64,000 nucleotides of DNA, taken from NCBI RefSeq assembly GCF_000149955.1, contig NC_030996.1, positions 1,961,301 to 2,025,300 on the forward strand. The letters run 5' to 3'. Below the pieces are notes generated by a model. It worked only from the letters and a program-made list of their open reading frames with translations, was not told where the DNA came from and ran no database searches. A program made the translations under genes and the position numbers. This stretch comes from Fusarium oxysporum f. sp. lycopersici 4287 (taxonomy: Eukaryota; Ascomycota; Sordariomycetes; Hypocreales; Nectriaceae). Numbering within the stretch: position 1 is the stretch's first letter; the number at the start of each line of letters is the position of its first letter. This document shows positions 46,201 to 59,729 of this stretch, piece by piece.

Positions 46201-47228
46201 AGAGCTTGCAGTACGGGGGTTCTTCAAGAAACTGGCTCATGAGCATCCGGGTCCTCTATCAGCGACAGATTACCTGGACGATGGCACTGCCATGAAAGTC
46301 AGGATCAGTATCGACAAAGACACGGGCAGTGCTATATATAACTTCGCTGGCTCAGGTCCCCAGATGTGGGGAAATTATAACTGTCCAATTTCTATCACCC
46401 ACTCGGCGATTATCTACAGCATCAGATGCTTGGTCAATCTTGAAATCCCCCTAAACGAAGGCTGCTTAGCACCATGCGATATTCGCGTGCCCGTGGGCTC
46501 TATCCTCAATCCCACTCCGACTGTGGCCATCTGTGGCTCAACACTAGCAAGTCAGCGAGTAATCGACCTAGTCCTCCGTGCTTTCGGTCGCTTTGGCGCA
46601 AGTCAGGGTTGTGCAAATGCTCTCGGTTGGGGTATGGGGGGCAAGAATCCAGTGACGGGTAAGACTGAACCAGGGTGGAATTACGGAGAATCGATTGGCG
46701 GAGGGGTCGGTGCTGGTGAGGGCTACAACGGTGCGAGCGGCGTGCACGTAAGTTGTGCTTCGCCCCCTTCGCGTTCATTTTGAATCATTCACTCACCACG
46801 TTTAGGTCCATTCCACGAACACCCGGCAAACCGATAGTGAAGTGATAGAAAAGCGCACTGCCGTCCTTGTACGAAGATATGGCATCCGAGAGGGCAGCGG
46901 CGGAAAAGGTCGCTGGCGTGGTGGTGATGGCATCATTCGCGAGATCGAAGCGCGCGCAAATCTCAAGTTCAGTATCCTAAGCGATCGACGGGTGTACAGA
47001 CCGTACGGAATGGCTGGGGGCTATGGAGGCCAAAAGGGCGAAAACCTTGCTTTTAAGTTCAATGAGCAGCATGAGATGGAAGCAATTAATCTGGGTGGCA
47101 AGGCGATTGTGCATCTTGTGCCTGGAGAGTATATCCAGATCAATACGCCTGGAGGAGGCGGCTATGGAACGCCAGATGATGAGGAGGTCGACCCAGGGTT
47201 TAATAACTTTCATAAGGCTTTTACTTAA
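43261..47228 (+). CDS. OXP1: 5-oxoprolinase (ATP-hydrolysing), full length
   Basis: Exons 43261-43474, 43524-46747 and 46806-47228 give 1286 residues, the expected length. The N-terminal hydantoinase A half starts with VSIDRGGTFCDVIA (nucleotide-binding) and IGTTVATNALL, which spans intron 1. It continues with SDGGLKQADKFRGNEALLSGPAGGVVG and the FDMGGTSTDVS phosphate-binding motif. The hydantoinase B half starts near residue 755 (LSVFAHRFMAIAEQMGN) and contains SSSIKERLDFSCAIF, and NHPSWGGTHLPDLTV. The C-terminus is TPGGGGYGTP. The enzyme opens 5-oxo-L-proline to glutamate with ATP in the cytosol (gamma-glutamyl cycle). An uptake permease and a hydrolase lie just upstream. Hydantoinase activity is the main alternative, but the fused A+B form favours 5-oxoprolinase. 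Confidence 0.93.
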
Positions 47229-47486
47229 AGGGTGAAAGATGCATTATCTTGCAATGAGATTCTAGTTATCGAAAAAATTTATACAAACATTTGCCTCCTT
47301 TGAAATTTTAGCAGGCTCTCACTTTTGGGCCTTTTATCTAGTTGTAGTGAGCCGTTTGGTAATGATCCTACTACTTAGTAGAAAAACTAACTGACCATCT
47401 ATGGAGCCTCCCAGAGAGGCATGTCTACTTAAAAACTCTATTTCTTTTATAGCTTCAGGGTTGTAATAGTGAGAAATAATCGGATA

Positions 47487-47499
47487 TTGTGTAACTGGA
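47487..47499. repeat. Target-site duplication of left retroposon, copy 1
   Basis: ttgtgtaactgga directly precedes the left element and recurs at 48154-48166 directly after it (a 14th base, a, also matches). Confidence 0.8.
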
Positions 47500-48153
47500 A
47501 TGTATGTATGTATGTATGTATGTGTATTTTTCGTCTGGGTGGCTGTAACGAAGCCAAATCTCCTACTGGAGCAAAAGACGTGCTGAGCTAGCTAGGTACA
47601 GGATACCCCGCTTCCTTCACCATCCAGCATACCAATGGCACAAAAGGTGCTGTATTTCTCAAGCCCGTCACCCGTCAGCGGGTTCGAGGGCAATCTATTG
47701 TCGAACTTTTTCCACCGACCAGAATTCTCTCGCGCATCACTACATCTGCTGACGCAGTCCACAATCTCCAGTAACCAAGTTGTAGCTCGTAGTCGACTGT
47801 CGCGGCGGCAGGGAAAAACCTCGGGAAGGGATCAGAGGCCGACGGTGCGGCTTGCCTTTAAAGGAGAAAACCCATCGCAATCGGCGTCGTTGATCGGAAG
47901 GATGTCGCTACGAATGCCCGGGGCATCGCCCTCCGATATCTAAGGCGTTCTGGTTCTGAGGTGCCGCCATTAGATCCGACAAAGGTGTTGTCAGAGAAGG
48001 CGAACTCTCCAAAATTCCTTCTCTGAAAACTGCTGTTAGGGAGCCGATAGCGTCCCCGCAGTTTTTGTGTGGTCGCGTGGCCTGCAGAAAATCCCGCTCC
48101 TAGCACCGCACTAACAGTGCGTGCCAAGAAAGAATTTTTACAGGAGAGAGTTG
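47500..48153 (-). mobile_element. SINE-like retroposon, left copy (654 bp)
   Basis: This segment is repeated in reverse complement at 63206-63860, with only one base length difference noticed (A4 here versus A5 there near 47868). It starts on the plus strand with (ATGT)n, i.e. a (TACA)n tail at the 3' end of the minus strand. It ends with ...ACAGGAGAGAGTTG and is bracketed by a 13-base duplication at 47487-47499 and 48154-48166. It encodes no transposase or reverse transcriptase. The open frames on both strands are conserved only because the copies are near identical. Size, simple-repeat tail and direct repeats fit a non-autonomous SINE-like retroposon; Foxy-type elements of Fusarium come to mind but were not compared. 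Confidence 0.8.
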
Positions 48154-48166
48154 TTGTGTAACTGGA
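48154..48166. repeat. Target-site duplication of left retroposon, copy 2
   Basis: Second copy of ttgtgtaactgga, adjoining the other end of the left element. Confidence 0.8.
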
Positions 48167-48422
48167 AGGTGAAATTATCTATCAAGCTTAGGGTAGGTTG
48201 ATAACGTTGTGCGCTATGCTGTTGCCGTCTAAGCCTAGCGGCTGTGTTCACACCACCAATCAAACGGGCTGGAATCTCGACAGATCCGACGCTGAGCCAC
48301 AAACGGGCTGATTTCGGTCGATCATAAGGCTGCGCGATGGGTCACGGGTCGACTTATCTACTGAGGACAATAATAATATCTCACCTTTCAATTCTTAATA
48401 TTTCAGCCATCTTGGAGGTAAA

Positions 48423-50333
48423 ATGCGACTTATCAATACCACGACCCTCGAGGTGGAAGAATTCTTTGACGTGTCCATTCCCGAATATGCTATTCTATCG
48501 CATACCTGGGGCGACGGTGAAGTCTCACTACAAGACTGGGCCGATCGCAAGAACCGCCGCTTCAAGCCCGGGTTTCAGAAGATCGTCTGGGCCTGTGCTC
48601 AAGCTGCCAAGGACCAGTTGGGCCACGTTTGGGTAGACACCAATTGTATCGACAAGAGCAGCTCTGCGGAGCTATCTGAAGCTATTAATTCCATGTTCAG
48701 ATGGTACCGAAGATCTGCTGTCTGCTACGTATACCTCGAGGATGTCCCTGCCATGACTTTGGATGAATGCACAAAGGCGGATAGTGCGTTTAGGAATGCA
48801 AGATGGTTCACAAGAGGCTGGACTCTCCAGGAACTAATCGCACCGCCGAATGTCAGTTTCTTCTCTAGCAACTGGACTCTGATAGCGACAAAGTCTGAGC
48901 TGGCACCTTGCATCACCGAGATCACAGGCATCCCTTGGTCATGTCTACTCAAGGGCAGGCTGTCCAAAGCACATCCACTGCGGAGATACAGCGTTGCACA
49001 GAGAATGGCCTGGGCTTCAAGCCGTTCAACGACACGTATTGAGGACCAGGCATACTCTCTCCTCGGACTCTTCGACATCTCCATGCCACTGGTATACGGC
49101 GAAGGCTTTGAAGCTTTCACCAGACTACTTGGAGAGATCATCCACAAATATGCAGATCATAGCTTCTTTGCATCCCGACTGCAATATGTCGATTTTCTCC
49201 CTCGCTCACCTTGGGAGTTCTCCGACTCTCAGTCCGTGGTTGTTAGCAGCTCACCGCAGCTGCAGAGGCATTACACACCAGGAGATCATTCCTACTCATT
49301 TCATCTGACCAACACCGGACTGCAGATCACTCTGCCCATTGTGCCTACTTTGGTTCCTCATTTCGTATTTGGCGTGCTTGATTGTTGGGACATTGAGACT
49401 ACGAGTACCACAACAACGCGTTATGTATCACGAATATGGATACCACTCCTCCGGAAGGGAAATGGTGAGTCGCAGCGGTACCTACGATTGATCTGGCCTA
49501 AAACCTTTTTCCCGGTAAAGATGGCTCGGAAGGACAGTATAATGTTTCACGAAGAAGAGCAAATTCTCTCCAAAGGAGACGAGTATACATCAGTTGATTC
49601 AGAAGAACCTTCCAATCACGTGGACACAGTATCAACAGCGATGCAAAGAAGCATTCTGGTCAAGAAGCCATATGCGACCATCCTCTCAGTCCCGTCGTGG
49701 CAGCCTCGTGAAGCAGGAAGCCCGTTCCTACTTTGCTTTCCTCGAGGAACAGCAGACTACCGTCTATACGGTATCTTCCCCAGCGACCATGAGTCTGACA
49801 CCGCATGGGCATCGGAGACACCCCCTTTACTACCACTGATAATGCCACGCCGCATTCACAGAAGCAGCCACCAGGCAGACGAGAGAGAGCTGTTTGGAAA
49901 AGGCCAAACGGAAATTTATGCTGCAATGGTCGTGTTCAAGAAGAGAGGATCAAAACCTCCCAGATTCGTTGCTATCTTCCTGTCCAATATTGCACAAAAG
50001 GATAACAGGAAAGAAGGAAGAATAGTCTTCGAGCCTAGAAGTAAGGTCATTCCGAACTGGTCACCAACGGGAGATGCAGATTTGGAAGCCGTTGATTTCT
50101 CTAGCTTTCCCGATGTTGAATTTGATGGCGACACGTTGGTTACGGTGCAGAAGATAGCAAGTAACCCAAGGATAAGAGCTAAAGATCGTTTTGTTGGGCT
50201 GACGCAGATTATCTTCGATAGAGAGCAGATGATGGAAGAGTTGCGTTTACTACCAGATAGAAAAGACAAGGCATCGAGGGGGATCTTGCAGCATTATGGC
50301 CAGGATTCGTCAGACGAAGAGGCTGCCGACTGA
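48423..50333 (+). CDS. HET-domain protein (heterokaryon-incompatibility type)
   Basis: A single exon of 636 residues. The HET domain occupies about residues 20-160 with its three conserved blocks: YAILSHTWGDGEVSLQDW, the segment VWVDTNCIDKSSSAELSEAI with MFRWYRRSAVCYVYLED, and WFTRGWTLQELIAPPNVSFF. Then RIEDQAYSLLGLFDISMPLVYGEG follows, the usual HET-E/D-like extension. The C-terminal 350 residues have no NACHT/WD40 or ankyrin repeats, so this is the short HET-only architecture. HET proteins trigger cell death when incompatible individuals fuse; most act through an unknown TIR-like mechanism. The gene begins about 260 bases from the retroposon. It is convergent with the small secreted-protein gene. 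Confidence 0.9.
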   Translation: MRLINTTTLEVEEFFDVSIPEYAILSHTWGDGEVSLQDWADRKNRRFKPGFQKIVWACAQAAKDQLGHVWVDTNCIDKSSSAELSEAINSMFRWYRRSAVCYVYLEDVPAMTLDECTKADSAFRNARWFTRGWTLQELIAPPNVSFFSSNWTLIATKSELAPCITEITGIPWSCLLKGRLSKAHPLRRYSVAQRMAWASSRSTTRIEDQAYSLLGLFDISMPLVYGEGFEAFTRLLGEIIHKYADHSFFASRLQYVDFLPRSPWEFSDSQSVVVSSSPQLQRHYTPGDHSYSFHLTNTGLQITLPIVPTLVPHFVFGVLDCWDIETTSTTTTRYVSRIWIPLLRKGNGESQRYLRLIWPKTFFPVKMARKDSIMFHEEEQILSKGDEYTSVDSEEPSNHVDTVSTAMQRSILVKKPYATILSVPSWQPREAGSPFLLCFPRGTADYRLYGIFPSDHESDTAWASETPPLLPLIMPRRIHRSSHQADERELFGKGQTEIYAAMVVFKKRGSKPPRFVAIFLSNIAQKDNRKEGRIVFEPRSKVIPNWSPTGDADLEAVDFSSFPDVEFDGDTLVTVQKIASNPRIRAKDRFVGLTQIIFDREQMMEELRLLPDRKDKASRGILQHYGQDSSDEEAAD

Positions 50334-50408
50334 TCTAGTACTTCATCTTTGTATTCTAGTTGAATTATCGTTTAATGCAATTCGTACCCCCGGCCGACGC
50401 TAACACAC

Positions 50409-50877
50409 TTAACAGATCTGCTGATAGTCTCCAATCAACGGGCACACCGTGACAGTCTTGCATACTGGGTTGGGGTAGCCTGGGAAATAGCCGGGGCAGA
50501 ACTCGGCAGTGAAGCGGGTGTCCATATACTCCGACCAAGTGGCAGCAGGAAAGCACTACAAAAGGTGTTATTAGCACTTGTTTCAGTATAGCGGGCAGCC
50601 CTCCAGATCAAACCCCTCATGAACAAAGGAATGAAGGAAGCCAAGCGAAACACGCCAGTTGCGGTCTGACTTGTAGTTAATTTGGGCGAAGGTGACTTAC
50701 ATAATCCTGGCCATCGACGTTGACGTTGCTGCCGGCGATGTATGGGCAATAGCCGCCGATTTGTGTCTCGCCAGCGTCGTTGGCGCAAGCGCAAGCCTTG
50801 ACATGTCTTCCAGCCTTGGCTGCTGGGGCGGCAAAGACAGCCGGAAGCGCGAGAATGATGACGAGGAAGCTCTTCAT
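50409..50877 (-). CDS. Small secreted cysteine-rich protein
   Basis: Exons 50877-50701 and 50555-50409, with donor GTAAGT and acceptor TTTTGTAG after GTGCTAAT; 107 residues. The signal peptide is MKSFLVIILALPAVFAAPA. The mature protein has eight Cys (KACACAND, GGYCPY, DYCFP at the splice, EFCPGY, PVCKT, TVCPL and a terminal Cys), plus many Tyr and Pro. No family is recognised. Size, signal peptide and Cys count mark it as an effector-like or antimicrobial-type secreted protein by inference. Confidence 0.8.
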
Positions 50878-51641
50878 TTTGGGTGATGATGTTGAGACTG
50901 ACGAGCGTGCAACAAATAGTTTCTGTTGATGGCACGGAGGCAATATTGTAGCTGGTGAAGAATGCTGTTTAGGAGCGGCGTAATTGCTATTTTATAATGC
51001 TATAAACACTTGCTTGGCAGTTTTAGATGTTGCATTCCAAAAGCTCATCGTAAGCATTACAAAGATATGTTCCTGCTAATCTGGAAATTTATCCGATAAT
51101 GTGTTCTAGTTACATTTCAATCATTGACTGAACATGATATGTTTCTTTCATGAGAACCTGACTAGGTTGCACTGCAACTCATATTCGGTAAGAATAGTCC
51201 GCGATGTATAAAGTCCGTTTCACGGACTTTGCACTTGGCCCCTGATAGAAAGACCTAAGCAGGTAGGTTATTGCCACCGGCCCGTCCTTGACACCAACCG
51301 CACCAATCGTTACTCGCGGAGCACTCCTTAAATGGTTGCTGGATATAGGACGGCGCGGGGTTATGCATATTTATCCTGGGCGGCCTTGGTCTAATACTAC
51401 GCTGGGGTCGTAACACAAATTGGCTGAAAGGAGTAGGTAGGATTCACGGATGGCCTAACATGGATTGTTTCTCTATGCGAGGAACATGAATGGCCAGTTT
51501 GTTATATACGGTCCTATAGTTATTAGGGGACATAGAGTAGGATGTGGCTACATGAACTGATTGTCAAAGTAGGAAACTTGACATTAATGGCGCCTACTCA
51601 TGACTTAGTCAAATGTTGTCTATAACATGCTGCCTTGACTA
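50878..51641. other. Intergenic, no gene seen
   Basis: About 760 bases, AT-rich to 51150. It includes the promoter of the secreted protein and the 3' flank of the sugar transporter. Confidence 0.5.
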
Positions 51642-53411
51642 CTACACCAACTCCTTCACCTCAGTCCTGGGCTGTTGCTTCGAGTCACTTTCAAAAGCTT
51701 CCTCTGCTGTCCTGGTCTCGAGAGAACCAAGCTTTCTCAAAGGCTGCCCACTTGCAAACAGCTGATCCACTTCTTCCAAGCTTCGGCCCTTGAGCTCGGG
51801 AATAAAGAAGTATGCAAGAACGACCATGGCTACACAGAAGATTCCGTAGATGAATCCGACCTTGGCGCCAAGTCCTGCATAAGGCTTGCTCAGAAGATAG
51901 GGAAGCGTGAATGATGTTGCAAAGGTGGTCAAGACGGAAATGACGGAGGCGAGAAGGTTGGTCTTTTCCTTGATGTGGCTGGATGCTGCTTCAGACAGGA
52001 CAATGTAGGAGACAGGCGCCCAAGAGAGGGCATAGCAGGAGGGAAAGAGTATGAAGGAAGCCACCTATGTATTATTAGTAACATGTAACCTTGTAACTGG
52101 GCCAAGCACTTACGAGAGTATTCTTTTGTATCTCATTGGGGTTTGGGATGGTTCCAACTGATCCGACAATAAATAGAAATATCGCCATGCCGGTACCACC
52201 AATAAGCAGCAAGACTCTTCTGCCAACCAGGTCGACAGTGAACCACGTAACAAAGAGGCATGCAAGACCTACGACAGAGCCAATAACAGAGAAGACGAAG
52301 CTTCTTGCGCCAAATCCCTGAGACAGGTAGAAAATGACCGAGTATTGCGAGGCAAAAGCCTGGCCTGTAATCTGCTGTCCAAACATGGCGAGAATAGCTA
52401 CCATAGTGCGGCGCCTATTCTTAGCATCGAACAGTTCAGCCCACCTACCCTTGTGATCGTTGGAGTGGGCGTGTTGAATGGCCTGGATCTCGAACTCTAT
52501 GTCTTCTTCAGATTTGTCCTTTCGGATTCGGCGGAGGGACTTGGTAGCTTCCTGTACGCAGTCCTTGGCAAGAAGCCTAGCAGCGTTAGTACAATATAGA
52601 GGACTATGAGGGTCGAGAGTAAATACCATCGGGGACTTTCAGGGACCCAGAACCATAGTACGAGCAGGAACGTAGGTGCAAGGAATTGCAAACCCACGGG
52701 AATATGCCAAGCAGCGTTGGTCTTCATCGAGCTGGTACGCCACGTAACAAGCGACACCACTAGGGCGCCGAGGTTGATCATGAGCTGGAGTGAAGAGGTC
52801 ACCAGGCCGCGCAGTGCTCTGGGGGCTGTCTCGGCTTGATAGATGGGAACGACGACGATAGTCATGCCTGTCATGGCGAAGGAGATGAAGCGACCGATTG
52901 TGAATTGTGCGGCGGTGGCTGCCGTAGTTTGCAGGAGAACGCCACTGTTGAGGTCAGCCAGGATGCGCTGAACAGCGATAAAAGGAGCACTTACACGAAT
53001 GAAGCAATGATAAGTCCCATGATGGCAATTTTTCTTCCCCATCGCTCAGCAATGATACCGCAAGTCACCGTACCCAAGGCCTTCCCAATAAATGGGACAG
53101 AGGTCATGACAGATGATAACCATGGCTGGAGGGAACAGTTTCCTGTCTCCTTGTCACAGGTGCCAAATTGACGACCGAAAGCTTGCATTCCTTGAACGGA
53201 TCCAAAGTTGCCGACGTCATAACCGAAGTTGAATGAGCAGAAGCACATATACCTATGAGAAGTCATCAGTAGGTGTTGAGCAAGTGCGAATTGGATAAAT
53301 ATGGGAATAGTGCAGCTGTGTGATGTTATCTTACATTAACAGGAAGAGCATGGTTCCGTTCATCTCGCTGAAACGACCGCTTTTGGCGGCGGTGATGATG
53401 TTGTCGGCCAT
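51642..53411 (-). CDS. MFS sugar transporter
   Basis: Exons 53411-53335, 53252-52995, 52944-52627, 52576-52114 and 52064-51642 give 512 residues with 12 predicted membrane segments. Signatures: FGYDVGNFGSVQG in the first segment, GIIAERWGRKIAIMG, VPESPRWLL formed across intron 3 before the central loop, VDLVGRRVLLLIGGTG, and PELKGRSLEEVDQLF at the end. These are hallmarks of the fungal sugar porter family (hexose or alpha-glucoside importers, proton-coupled). The Cys-bearing outer loop (GTCDKETGNCSLQ) is typical of plasma-membrane members. It diverges from the arylsulfatase gene, sharing its promoter, so import of a sulfated or desulfated sugar is plausible. Confidence 0.92.
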
Positions 53412-55850
<2,439 letters not shown>

Positions 55851-55927
55851 ATAACATTCAAGCACTGTAGTTAACGCGGGTGGTTTGAAGTCATGGTTAA
55901 GTCCACCATAGACACAAATGACTTTCA

Positions 55928-58596
55928 TTAGGCACCAAAGTCCATCTCATGCTGCTCAAATACCCAATCCGGTAGAGAGAATAAGTCCCAGGTTATTTCG
56001 TTGGACATATCCCCAGCAGCCTGGGTCCAATCTCCCACGGAAGTGACTTCATTGCCAGGCACTGCCGAAGAACCCGGCGGTTGAGCTAGTTGCTGATTCC
56101 AAGGTCTCAAAACATTCGCATCCTGAGTGAGGTTTCGAGACGAGCTAGCAAATGATCCAGTCGCACTCTCACGTCTGTCCTGGTTCTGGTTGACGTCGTC
56201 GTATGCGCGGCGAAAAGGTGCGAGGTCGGAAAGGTACAGAGCTTCGGGAGGGCCACTGACTTCTCCTGCATCATCTCCGGTGCGCCTATACGTATGGTTT
56301 GATTGGTGACTGGTGATACTAGGCTTGGGTGGTATACGTACGAAGGAGGCGTGACACGACTATCGTCTACCATGTCGTTGAATCCAAATCGGTCAAGAAG
56401 ACGTGTCAGTGCCCGACACTGGAAACGTCAGCATGAATGCTTCTACATGAATAGGGGGGTTTTTACTGCTCGTTTTGGTAGACTTCCGCGAGTCTGCTCA
56501 CTTAGCACCTTCATATTGAACATGACGTCTTCCTTAAGCCCCATCCGCGTATCATGCTCATTGCCACTCAGTGAGGCAGCGTACACGATCATGATCTTGG
56601 TCGCTTCATAAGTTGCCGCATAGGTTGTAGACTCAGAAAACAGAAAGCTCAAATGCTGTGCCATCATTCTAAGTATCCTGCTAACCTGGGCAGCATGATG
56701 ACGACAGACATCTTGACAGTGCGAGATAAATGCTTGGGGAGCTCCGCGGAATGCTGCTGCGAGTGGAAAAGCGAAGCCAGGGATGGATATCCGCGTTAGG
56801 TCGCAGACGAGAATGTGGTAGGAGAGATGAAGATAGAAGAGTGATTCCAGAGTGTTCAGTTCTTTGTGAACATATATGCTGAACTCTGTCAATTGCAGCT
56901 GTGACGAGATACCGTTGTTCCAGGCTTCTAGAGCATCAAGGGTCTGCATGAATGGAGACTGGATATTGGATATATCCACAACGTCTGGATTGGTGCGAAT
57001 AAGGCTGGAAGAATTAGCTAAAGGTCTTATTAAAACAGTGAGGGGCATACCGTAAGACCCCGGTCCTCATGCTCATCAAGTAGATCAGATTAGAGCGCAG
57101 GTTATATCTCTGCAGTTCCTCACCCGAAGGGAACGAGTCAGAGTTCCGAGGCAGAAATAATGGCGCCTCGGTATCCGAGGCTTGAGAAAGAAAGGACTGG
57201 TCCGAACTCGGAAGAGGGATCTGAGGTGCTCCGTCCCTCCACCTCAAGTTCTCATTGACACCACTACCGACGATGCTGTCTAGGATGAAGCATGACCATA
57301 GAACCCTTCTTCGAGCTTCGATTAGGATATTATCCTCCGAGACTTCCCCATTATTGCTCAGCGGAGTCGGGCGATCGAGAGCGAGTAGTCGAGCGGCACT
57401 ATGGCAACACCCACAGAGCATAAAGGCTAAAGCGTCTTGACCGGTGTGCAGGGCGAACTCACATAGTAGTACGAGAGTCTGTGTGTGATTAGCCTCTTTT
57501 CTAGGTACTCGATGTTGCATAAACTTGCCATGGCTGTCATTAGTGTTGGTTTGCCTATTTCTCTCATAACGAGAGCTTGTGACTCTTCCGCCCAAATCTT
57601 TCCAGGGACATTGGAGGTATCAGGCTGGGTATCAAGATTTGAGCTGCCTTCAAGCTCTCTAATACTACTACGGGTCAGTATGTCATACTCGTGTTATACA
57701 TCAGGGTGCATGGAACAAACCGTAGTCCATGGGCGCCCATCGCGTAAAGGATTGCCTCGCCATAGTCTTCCAATAAAGACCCCTTATCAAGTGAATGGTT
57801 GAACGAAGGCTTGTGGAGAAAGTCAAGGCACCGAAGAGTAGCCACTCGATTGAAATAAATCCCTGTTAATGTTTTAAGAGTCTGTAAATCCCATGGAAGA
57901 GGCCTGCTCTGTAGTCTAAACTTTGTCAGTACCGAAACTACTCTGAGCGATCACAATCATTACCGGGCACTGGGTTCCAGTGGAGACATTGAAGATCGGG
58001 GATCGAAAGCCGTACCGGGGGAGATGTCAGCTACATCAGGTCTCGGCTCATCACTCCGAGGACTCTCTTCTGATACATTTGATCGACTGGTAGCGCTGGG
58101 TCTCTGTCGCTGAGGGTAGCGACAAGCGAGACTCCTCTGAAGACATCTCGAGCAGGCTGGCCGAGCCTTGTCACAACGACCCTTGGCTCTTCGGCAAGCC
58201 TCGCACGAGCCAACACGCCGTTTCTCAACACCAGAGGCACGATAGACAGTCTCAAGCGTAGCGCCCTCAAGCCTGCTCTTCGTTCCTGCGGCTACGTTGT
58301 ACCCGGGGCAATCAACGCCTAGGGTCTCGCAGTTCTGACAACTCGGGATAGACCTATCGCATTTCACCTAGAAAGTTAGTAGCCAATCATAAGGGCGACG
58401 AATAATGGAAACAAACCTTGCGGGAGCGACAGACGAGACAAGAAACCCCTGACTTTGATTAGCCCATTATTCCTCTGATGATCTTTGCATTACGATGTAA
58501 GGGAATGGTTCTTAGGACCGGCTCTCGCTTCCGAAGCTTGCCTCAGTGTCTCAAGAGCCTTAGATACGTACCTTCAGCCGAAGATGCCTGAGCCAT
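55928..58596 (-). CDS. Transcription factor with two tandem Zn2Cys6 clusters
   Basis: First exons on the minus strand: 58596-58572, 58448-58417, 58367-57964, 57915-57721. Later exons continue to 55928, with a GC-AG intron at 57527-57479 (donor GCAAGT). Cluster 1 is assembled over three exons: CLVCRSRKVKC then DRSIPSCQNCETLGVDC, perfect spacing. About 40 residues later cluster 2 reads CEACRRAKGRC then DKARPACSRCLQRSLAC, also perfect. The middle homology region of fungal regulators follows (LVLLCEFALHTGQDALAFML, ARRRVLWSCFILDSIVG). The acidic tail ends WDLFSLPDWVFEQHEMDFGA, a likely activation segment. Total is around 800 residues. Intron positions near 56450 and 56330 are less certain. It is likely the local regulator of the adjoining sulfatase and sugar transporter. 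Confidence 0.85.
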
Positions 58597-59729
58597 AGCC
58601 GATGTTCAAACACAAGCAACACAGCTGAAAGAAAGCGCTCAGCAAACGACAAGGTCATTTGAGACAGAACATAAGAAAGATCGGAAGGAAGTATTCAACT
58701 TAAGATTCTTGTTGTTGAGGTACATCTTGAAAATGACCTAATCGAGGAGGGGCTAGGCTAGCCACAAACCCCGCATCATCTACTGACTAACACTTGTTGA
58801 TCTCCAAGCGAGAGTCCAAAGACAGGGAACGGCTCCGAATACCGCCGCTAAGTTATGCATGCTATGTATGTTGCGATCTACATGACCTGGGAGAGAACGG
58901 TTCAACATTCTCCAGGTTATTAGGTTCGTAGTCAAGTTAACAATGCATCATCTTAGTGGAAGCTTCGATCCAGAGAAGTGATTGTAGGGGAAGACACAGC
59001 ATCCCTCACCAGTTGCTGGGTAATCATGTTGTTATTGTGATTAAAGCACTGATGGGAATTAGATGAACCGTCTTACCATTAGTAGGAATATCTACGATGG
59101 TAGTAAGACAAAGATTAGAGACCCAGAATTATACAAATAAGTGGATCTTTCGACATGTCTAGTAGATCTTGCGTGCTTTAGGTGGCACATAACGCGATAT
59201 GTCTGTCTTAGTCAAAAAGAAAACTCCGTTCATACTTTAATGCCAAGTGAATATTCTTCCTATCTCCCTTGGCATTGGGTACCCGTGTCTCATATAATAA
59301 AACTCATCCTTGAACCATTCACATATATGCTCAACACCAATGCGATGAATCTAAACCTTTGACAACAAGATCCAAGACGGCGTCACACGCTTCAAGGCGG
59401 CAATGCGCATCATACATCACCTCACTAGCAAAGTTTCTCAGCATTCCCTGCCTATTACACTGTTTCACAAATTCCTTCGGCGCCCACCAAGGAGACTGCA
59501 ATAACAACACAACTGTACGCTTTTTTCCTCAGGTTGGCTATTCCTTCGGCGACTACTTTCTTTGTGACCACTTCCATGAGCACGCAGATGTTCTCTGCTT
59601 TCCTAATTCCAAACTCATCCTACTAAGAAATCAAACTGCATATTTCTCTAGCTCTCTGGCGATTCCCCACTGATTGCCTTTTGTGAATGCTGCGTTTATG
59701 AAGGCTTCGTCCTCGAACATTTTGGCGTT
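58597..59729. other. Intergenic, possibly degraded coding sequence
   Basis: Upstream region of the regulator and, from about 59350, sequence that may be decayed 5' part of the FAD monooxygenase (a weak frame with DNKIQDGVTRFKAAM). No intact gene is seen. Confidence 0.4.

Noticed and set aside
47676..47690. A tRNA or Pol III B-box (ggttcgagggc) in the left retroposon
   Set aside because: No cloverleaf can be formed, and the orientation is opposite to the one implied by the TACA tail; only a loose B-box resemblance remains.
47635..47943. Protein-coding genes inside the retroposon copies (frames on both strands, also 63232-63528 and 63333-63725)
   Set aside because: The same frames appear in both copies only because the DNA is nearly identical; a one-base indel changes their ends, and they have no recognisable domain.
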